A stretch of DNA of 8,535 nucleotides, from positions 1 through 8,535 of the forward strand of contig OMRF01000178.1 of assembly GCA_900313435.1 (NCBI GenBank). Reading direction: 5' to 3'. A program made the position numbers and the translations under genes. Shown here piece by piece: positions 7,612-8,535 of this stretch. A model generated the notes under the pieces. It was not told where the DNA came from, did not search any database, and saw nothing but the letters and a program-made list of their open reading frames with translations. The stretch comes from an uncultured Lachnospiraceae bacterium (lineage in GTDB: Bacteria; Bacillota; Clostridia; Lachnospirales; Lachnospiraceae). The number at the start of each line of letters is the position of its first letter. Position 1 is the stretch's first letter.

Positions 7612-8535
7612 TATCATCCAGTCGGAGAGCTCTTCTGAAAATGCGGACAGAAGCTCATCCTCTTTTACTTTTCTTACTATCTCTCCGTGCTTTAAGATAA
7701 GGCCCTCTCCCTTTCCTCCGCAGATCGAGAGGTCTGCCTCCTTTGCTTCTCCGGGTCCGTTCACAACGCAGCCCATGACGGAGATCTTAAGCGGCTTGAG
7801 ACGAAGGCCTTCCACCATATCCTCTACCTTCTTTTCGAGGGCGATAAGGTCTATTTCGGTCCGGCCGCAGGTCGGACAGGAGACTATCTCAACTCCCCTA
7901 TCCCGAAGGCCAAGCTCCTCCAAGATAAGCTTCGCGCTCTTTATCTCTTCCTTTGGATCCGCTGTCAAAGATACCCTTATAGTATCTCCTATCCCCTCGT
8001 AAAGGATAACGGAAAGTCCTATGGCGGATTTCATGTTTCCCCTGTAAAGAGCGCCCGATTCAGTGATCCCCACATGAAGCGGATGAAGGGTCTTTTGCGC
8101 TATCAGTTCATGCGCCTTAATGCTCATCAAAACATCAGAAGATTTGATAGAGATCACAAGGTTGTCATAACCCATATCTTCTATCAGAGCAGCCTTCTGA
8201 AGAGCACTTTCAACCAGCGCCTCCGCGGTGACTCCGCCGTATTTCTCCAAAAGCTCTTTCTCAAGGGAACCCGAATTTACTCCCACTCTTATCGGGATAT
8301 TTCTTTCCTTTGCCGCGGAAACAACAGCCTTGACGCGATCGTTTCCGCCTATATTTCCCGGGTTTATCCTGATCTTGTCCGCACCGTTTTCGATAGATGC
8401 TATTGCAAGGCGGTAGTCAAAATGAATGTCGCAGACCAGCGGGATATTTATTTCTTTTTTGATCCGGGAAACAGCCTCAGCTGCTTCCATAGTGGGAACC
8501 GCGACCCTTATTATGTCGCAGCCCATTTCTTCAAG
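7606..8535 (-). CDS. ispG: 4-hydroxy-3-methylbut-2-en-1-yl diphosphate synthase (IspG/GcpE), 5' end beyond the window
   Basis: IspG reductively converts 2-C-methyl-D-erythritol 2,4-cyclodiphosphate to HMBPP in the penultimate MEP-pathway step, using a [4Fe-4S] cluster. The frame is open to the window edge; 309 codons plus stop are visible, beginning with Leu-Glu-Glu before an internal Met at 8526-8524. Against a usual length near 350-370, about 45 N-terminal residues are missing, so that Met is not the start. Numbering from the first codon in the window, the TIM-barrel part has GCDIIRVAVPTMEAAEAV near the edge, CDIHFDYRLA (35-44), KIRINPGNIG (54-63), and IRVGVNSGSL (82-91). The C-terminal cluster domain has SCPTCGR with Cys220 and Cys223, then MGCVVNGPGEA with Cys256 and Glu263, the expected three cysteines plus glutamate ligand. 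No defect is visible. In many Clostridia ispG follows dxr and rseP and precedes polC, so those genes may lie just to the right; that is inference. Confidence 0.98.
   Translation of the reverse strand, partial: LEEMGCDIIRVAVPTMEAAEAVSRIKKEINIPLVCDIHFDYRLAIASIENGADKIRINPGNIGGNDRVKAVVSAAKERNIPIRVGVNSGSLEKELLEKYGGVTAEALVESALQKAALIEDMGYDNLVISIKSSDVLMSIKAHELIAQKTLHPLHVGITESGALYRGNMKSAIGLSVILYEGIGDTIRVSLTADPKEEIKSAKLILEELGLRDRGVEIVSCPTCGRTEIDLIALEKKVEDMVEGLRLKPLKISVMGCVVNGPGEAKEADLSICGGKGEGLILKHGEIVRKVKEDELLSAFSEELSDWMIE

Noticed and set aside
7412..8002. 196-codon plus-strand open frame across the ispG/polC junction
   Set aside because: It is antisense to two strongly conserved genes. Its Ser/Ile/Phe-rich composition is what the reverse of Glu/Lys/Asp-rich coding sequence gives.
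8524..8526. ATG at 8526 as the ispG start
   Set aside because: The frame stays open upstream to the window edge, and the sequence at this Met (GCDIIRVAVP) belongs to the interior of the family, about 45 residues in.

Overview
The window looks like ordinary chromosome from a low-to-mid G+C member of the Bacillota, most likely class Clostridia and plausibly Lachnospiraceae. The evidence is a Gram-positive type replicative polymerase (PolC), the ispG-polC gene order familiar from Clostridia, and the style of the protein sequences. The family-level assignment is inference. I recognise no exact species.

All genes lie on the minus strand and read from the right edge to the left edge as one tight unit. 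In order of transcription they are: ispG (7606-8535, 5' end outside the window), polC (3136-7596), a stand-alone AroQ-type chorismate mutase (2858-3139), a Ppx/GppA-like protein with an HD domain (1329-2855), and ppk1 (1-1299, 3' end outside the window). The junctions are a 9-nt gap, a 4-nt ATGA overlap, a 2-nt gap and a 29-nt gap. Almost every base is coding. I see no promoter, terminator, RNA gene, mobile element or CRISPR array, and no non-coding stretch over 30 nt.

The genes cover four jobs: isoprenoid precursor synthesis (IspG), leading-strand replication (PolC), aromatic amino acid synthesis (chorismate mutase) and polyphosphate metabolism (PPK1 with its Ppx/GppA-like neighbour). The spacing implies co-transcription, with translational coupling at least at polC/chorismate mutase.

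The most notable point is the Ppx/GppA-like protein. It keeps the family fold signatures but has substitutions at nearly every active-site position I can align, including Gln in place of the catalytic Glu. It may be a non-hydrolytic regulator or binding protein next to a polyphosphate kinase. I found no convincing sign of a novel multi-gene system; the rest is conserved housekeeping.
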